From Microthrixaceae bacterium (GTDB taxonomy: Bacteria > Actinomycetota > Acidimicrobiia > Acidimicrobiales > Microtrichaceae): a stretch of 64,000 nucleotides of DNA. Every line of letters starts with the position of its first letter. Position 1 is the stretch's first letter. Shown here in pieces: positions 60,797-64,000 of the stretch. The stretch is taken from positions 62,001 through 126,000 of the forward strand of contig JAOSKI010000003.1 of assembly GCA_027493675.1 (NCBI GenBank), in the 5' to 3' direction. The notes beneath the pieces were generated by a model. The model was not told the DNA's origin and searched no databases. It saw nothing but the letters and a program-made list of their open reading frames with translations. Position numbers and translations under genes: made by a program.

Positions 60797-61300
60797 ATGC
60801 AGCGACGCACGCCCCTGTGGTTGAGCCACCACTTCCCCCACGAGTACGACCGCTGCATCCGTGTGGGCGACCGCCACCTGTGTCGACGCTGCGCGGTGTT
60901 CTACCCGGTGACCTTCGCCGTGATGTTCGCCACGCTCGCCGGCATGCGCTGGCCGACTGCCGCGGACCCGTGGTTGCTGTGGCTGCTGCCGGTGCCCGTG
61001 GTCACCGAATGGGCACTCGAGCAACTCGGCCTGATCGGCTACTCCGCCCGCCGCAACACCACGCTCACGCTGTTGTGCGCGCCCGCGGTGGGAGTGGGCC
61101 TCGCGCGTTACATGACCTCATCGGGCGACACCCTGTTCTGGTCGGTGGTCGCGTGCTACGCGGCGATCTGCATCATCGCGGTGATGCTCGGGTGGAGGGT
61201 CAGGCGCCGGTCGCCCCCATCAGCAACAGCTCCCCCAACGTCGACGGTGGCTCGAAATCAGACGCCCCGATGCCGAACGGAGGCAGGGTCAACTCGATGA
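60797..61300 (+). CDS. DUF2085-like membrane protein
   Basis: 167 residues as read. The N-terminus LSHHFPHEYDRCIRVGDRHL, CRRCAVFYP carries the His/Cys set (HxxDRC, CRRC) of DUF2085-like proteins. Three or four membrane segments follow (FAVMFATLAGM, LLWLLPVPVVTEWALEQLG, LLCAPAVGVGLARYM, SVVACYAAICIIAVMLGW). Function unknown; the Cys/His group suggests metal binding. The sequence after about 61200 is low-complexity and overlaps the convergent hydrolase by about 100 bp, so the real stop may be earlier. Confidence 0.75.
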   Translation: MQRRTPLWLSHHFPHEYDRCIRVGDRHLCRRCAVFYPVTFAVMFATLAGMRWPTAADPWLLWLLPVPVVTEWALEQLGLIGYSARRNTTLTLLCAPAVGVGLARYMTSSGDTLFWSVVACYAAICIIAVMLGWRVRRRSPPSATAPPTSTVARNQTPRCRTEAGSTR

Positions 61301-62634
61301 GGTTGTCGATGTCGACACGGTGATCGGGGGCACGAACCGCCACGGACCCGGGTCGTGGACCTGCACGTCGGTCACCGCCTTCATCAACAATCGGTTGAAG
61401 TTCCAGGAGAAGTTCGGCCTGATCCCTGGCGACTCACCGAGTGGGTCACCGAAGACCTCCGGTGGGAACCCCATGCGCACGACGACCATGTCGAGGCTGG
61501 GGATCACGATCACGTGCTGGTCGAACAAGCCCGAGAACGCGAAGGCATCGCGGGGTAGGCCCGGCCAGTTCGGCTCGTCCTTGCGCTCGTAGTGGGGAAA
61601 CCCCGAGTCGATGTTCCAGTCACCGGAGTTCGTGCGCCACAGGAAGCCGTAGCCGGGGTTGGCCTCGGTGCCCTCACGACCCTGGAGGATGTAGTCGGCG
61701 TCGAGCAGGCGGCGGCCACCCCACATTCCTTCGTCCAGGAGCAGATGACCCAGCGCGTCCCACGCCACGGGCGCCATGTCCAAGAACGCGAACCCTTGGA
61801 TCCGGCCCGACCCGTCACGGCCCCAATGCCACTGGATCCGGGGATCCCCAGTGGTTCGAACAGCTCACGCCGGGCGAAGTCCCCGAAGTCCTCCCCCGTC
61901 GCCGCCTCCACGACCGCGACCAGCACCGTGACCGCTGTCTGCGCGTACAGGAAGGTGCTGCCGGGTTCGGCCTGGAACGGACGTGCCAGTTCGTCGGCCG
62001 CCGAATCGGTCGACCCCGCCGCCCACAGGTCGTTGACCCAGGCCATGCGCAACCCGGTTGTCTGGGTGAGGAACTGCCGGATCGTGAGCTCGCCGTGCGC
62101 CTGGTCCAACTCGATCCCCTCGAAACCGTCGAGGTACTTCGAGATGGGGTCGTCGACCGACAACAGCCCCATGGCGGCAGCGCGCCCCACCACCACCGAG
62201 ACGACCCCCTTGGTCATCGACCACCCCGCGAGGCGCATCTTCTCGGTGACGGGGTCGTTGCCGCTGCGGGCGACCAAGCACCCGTGCCGGTAGATCCGCA
62301 CCGACTGGGCGCCTCGGGCCGTTGCGTACGAGACCGCCCGCCGCAGGCGTTCCCGGTCCATGTCGAGGTCCTCGGCCCCCGCGGCAGCGAACGGATCCGA
62401 GCCTCTGGGTACAGGACACGTGAGGTGCCCCCCGTCGGGCCTGTTGCCGCCTGAGCCGTCCGGCTCCGCGACGGTCACCGACAACAGTGGGGTTGCGCAC
62501 GACGCCGACACTGCGACCGACAGCGACATCACCGTGAGCACCACGACCACCCGACGTATCCTGGGCCCCTCCCTGCGACGAACGAGCGACCAGAACGACG
62601 ATCCCATCACGACATGCCTCCACACACGCGACAT
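61200..62634 (-). CDS. Serine beta-lactamase-like hydrolase (esterase/peptidase), frame-broken
   Basis: About 478 residues. An N-terminal hydrophobic signal (RRVVVVLTVMSLSVAVSASC) is followed by the beta-lactamase fold: SVRIYRHGCLVARSGNDPV, the SxxK motif GWSMTKGVVSVVVG, GLLSVDDPISKYLDGFEGIE and LTIRQFLTQTTGLRMAWVND. The Tyr motif is YAQTA, not YxN. After a break near 61790 come DEGMWGGRRLLDADYILQG, NPGYGFLWRTNSGDWNID and FSGLFDQHVIVIPSLDMVVV. A further break at a run of G near 61315 restores the end ELTLPPFGIGASDFEPPST. Class C-like enzymes of this type are esterases or D-amino peptidases. ATG 62634 or 62607. Confidence 0.84.
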
Positions 62635-62704
62635 CGCCCCTCGGAGGCCAGACAGTAGCCCGATCCAGACCGCTGGGCAGGCGACCGACGGTAGCGTCAC
62701 CGGT

Positions 62705-63736
62705 GTGGCTCCCGTCGATGAACCTCTCGAGGTCGAAGCCGCAGGCCGCGCGGTACGCATCACCAACCCGCACAAGGAGTTCTTCGCCCGCATCGGGCTT
62801 ACCAAGGCGGGCCTCGCCGAGTACTACCTGGCCGTCGAGGGGCCCCTCATGGAAGCCATGGGTGGCCGGCCGGTGCTGATGGAGCGCTACCCCGACGGTG
62901 TGCCGGGCAAGAGCTTCTTCCAGAAGCGCGTCCCTGCCTCGCGGCCCGACTGGCTGCGCACCACCGTGGTGTCCACCCCCAACGGCACGACCTCGGACGC
63001 GCTGGTCGTCGACGACGTGGCCCATGTGCTGTGGGCGGTCAACCTGGGCTGTCTCGGGTTCCACGTCTGGCCCACACGCGCCTCGGATCCCACCCACGCA
63101 GACGAGTTGCGCTTCGACCTCGACCCGATGCCCCGGGTGACCTTCGACGAGGTGCGGACCGCGGCGTCACTCGTGCGCGAGATGCTGGACGGCCTCGGCA
63201 TACGCAGCTGGGTCAAGACCTCGGGCAGCAGAGGGCTGCACGTCTACGTGCCGCTGCTCCCGCGATGGGGCTCCACCACGGTGCGCTCGGCCGCGGTGGC
63301 CGCGGCACGCGAGCTCGCCCGCAGGCATCCCGGGTTGCTCACCGACGCCTGGTGGAAGGAGGAACGTGGTCGTCGGGTGTTCGTGGACTTCAACCAGAAC
63401 GCTCCGCACAAGACGGTGTTCGGTGCCTGGTCGGTTCGCCCGCGGGTGGGTGCACAGGTGTCCACCCCCATCCGCTGGGAGGAGTTGGACTCGGTCGATC
63501 CCGAATCGCTGACCGCCCTCACGGTTCCTGCAACGCGTTGGCGAGCAGGGGGACCCGTGGGCGGATCGCTGGGAGGACCGTCAGTCGATCGAAGCGCTGC
63601 TCGCACTGCACGAACGGGACATGGCCGCCGGCCTCATGGACGCCCCATGGCCACCCCAGTATCCCAAGATGCCGAACGAACCCCCAGGGTGGCCCCGAGC
63701 CGCGCCCGCGGAACCACACCCCCCACAGCGAACTGA
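62705..63736 (+). CDS. ligD: LigD-type polymerase/primase domain protein (NHEJ), C-terminus frame-broken
   Basis: About 343 residues, a stand-alone polymerase domain without ligase or nuclease parts. VRITNPHKEFFARIGLTKAG, LMERYPDGVPGKSFFQKRVP, HVLWAVNLGCLGFHVWPTRA, the catalytic ELRFDLDPMPRVTFDEV (DxD), KTSGSRGLHVYVPLLPRW and FVDFNQNAPHKTVFGAWSVR are standard. After an indel near 63545 the end reads EALLALHERDMAAGLMDAPW and YPKMPNEPPRVAPSRARG. In NHEJ this domain fills gaps at broken ends, with Ku. No Ku or ligase gene is in the window. GTG 62705 follows TAGCGT by seven bases. The stop is supplied by palindrome B3. Confidence 0.88.
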   Translation: MAPVDEPLEVEAAGRAVRITNPHKEFFARIGLTKAGLAEYYLAVEGPLMEAMGGRPVLMERYPDGVPGKSFFQKRVPASRPDWLRTTVVSTPNGTTSDALVVDDVAHVLWAVNLGCLGFHVWPTRASDPTHADELRFDLDPMPRVTFDEVRTAASLVREMLDGLGIRSWVKTSGSRGLHVYVPLLPRWGSTTVRSAAVAAARELARRHPGLLTDAWWKEERGRRVFVDFNQNAPHKTVFGAWSVRPRVGAQVSTPIRWEELDSVDPESLTALTVPATRWRAGGPVGGSLGGPSVDRSAARTARTGHGRRPHGRPMATPVSQDAERTPRVAPSRARGTTPPTAN

Positions 63737-63832
63737 AGGGTGTGGGCCACCGATACGGTGGCTGAGCCCCTTCAGTTCGCCGGAGGGGGGCCTTCAGTTC
63801 GCTGGAGGGTGTGCCTTCAGTTCGCTGGAGGG
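63726..63832. repeat. Palindrome family B, copy B3, with extra arm copies
   Basis: CAGCGAACTGAAGGG at 63726 and CCCCTTCAGTTCGCCGG ending at 63783 flank a GGGCCACCGATACGGTGGC core in the same orientation as B1. Two further copies of the right arm, CCTTCAGTTCGCTGGAGG, follow at about 63791-63808 and 63814-63831. It lies between the LigD-type gene and a minus-strand gene end, and the first TGA of the element ends the LigD frame. Confidence 0.85.
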
Positions 63833-63837
63833 GGCCC

Positions 63838-64000
63838 TCAGAACGTCTGCCAGGGCTCACCTAGGGGGACCTGGCCCACTCCGGGAACCGACCAGTCGCA
63901 CACGCCGTCGGCGAAGATCTCCTCGAGGCGGGCCACCTGGGCGTCGGTGAACTCCACCTCGTAGATGTCGGCCGCGATCGCGTCGTCGACGGATTGCAAC
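63838..64000 (-). CDS. DUF6351-like protein, C-terminal end only
   Basis: Only the last 54 residues are in the window. They contain ADIYEVEFTDAQVARLEEIF and DGVCDWSVPGVGQVPLGEPW before the stop at 63838. The DGVCDWSxPGVGQ ending is as in DUF6351 proteins, tannase-like secreted hydrolases of bacteria. The rest lies beyond the right edge, so family assignment depends on the tail alone. Confidence 0.65.
   Translation of the reverse strand, partial: LQSVDDAIAADIYEVEFTDAQVARLEEIFADGVCDWSVPGVGQVPLGEPWQTF

Noticed and set aside
1-64000. tRNA, rRNA, riboswitch or prophage genes
   Set aside because: No cloverleaf-like segment, rRNA core sequence, known riboswitch core or phage structural motif was seen on reading through.

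Overview
The window is very GC-rich, high-density bacterial DNA. Mycofactocin genes, F420-type (LLM) oxidoreductases, a DUF3097 protein, a mycothiol-type TIGR03085 protein, a WS/DGAT acyltransferase, several FadD ligases and a KstR-like TetR point to an actinobacterium. An uncultured Acidimicrobiia-like lineage is the best guess (inference). I see no tRNA, rRNA, CRISPR array, IS or prophage. About two thirds of the genes are split by single-base frame changes, usually at G or C runs, while conserved motifs continue in the next frame. I read these as consensus errors and give each gene as one interval.

Region 1 (1-26.7 kb) is a scattered mycofactocin locus. On the minus strand mftF (partial) and a mycofactocin-type SDR share an operon. 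Divergent from them is a tightly overlapping plus-strand operon: ETF alpha, a FixC-like flavoprotein, a FixX-like ferredoxin, ETF beta and mftE. Two FadH/OYE-type flavoenzymes follow at 7-8.9 and 14.5-16.5 kb, with a KorAB 2-oxoacid:ferredoxin oxidoreductase between them. At 23.7-25.4 kb lie mftC, mftB and mftA, divergent from an NDMA-type zinc alcohol dehydrogenase, which is followed by a MoxR/VWA protein. No mftD, mftG or mftR is visible. A plausible scheme is that MftA is matured by MftB/C/E and glycosylated by MftF, that the ADH, SDR and OYE enzymes reduce the cofactor, and that ETF/FixCX passes the electrons to quinone. Unrelated genes lie between: CDF transporter, M23 peptidase, Excalibur protein, O-methyltransferase, folP-like, crotonase, GH4, LLM, hemerythrin.

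Region 2 (28.7-53.6 kb) is mostly envelope, signalling and lipid metabolism. It holds an HtrA-like lipoprotein, a PAS/GGDEF protein, AacS, WS/DGAT with a histone-like tail, three FadD ligases, an ABC-F protein, an AbiEi/DUF559 protein, a GDPD lipoprotein, a WXG100-type protein, a TetR regulator, an LLM-DUF3097-TPP-enzyme operon, a CoA-transferase and a crotonase.

Region 3 (53.7-64 kb) has a large Ig-like-repeat surface protein divergent from an AfsR-like regulator, then an HSL-type esterase, a DUF2085 membrane protein, a serine beta-lactamase-like hydrolase, a LigD-type polymerase domain and the end of a DUF6351-like gene.

Two themes run through the window. Three families of intergenic perfect or near-perfect palindromes sit at gene ends, one with compensatory changes. 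Many start codons carry a TANNNT hexamer ending 6-8 nt upstream, which suggests widespread leaderless transcription.
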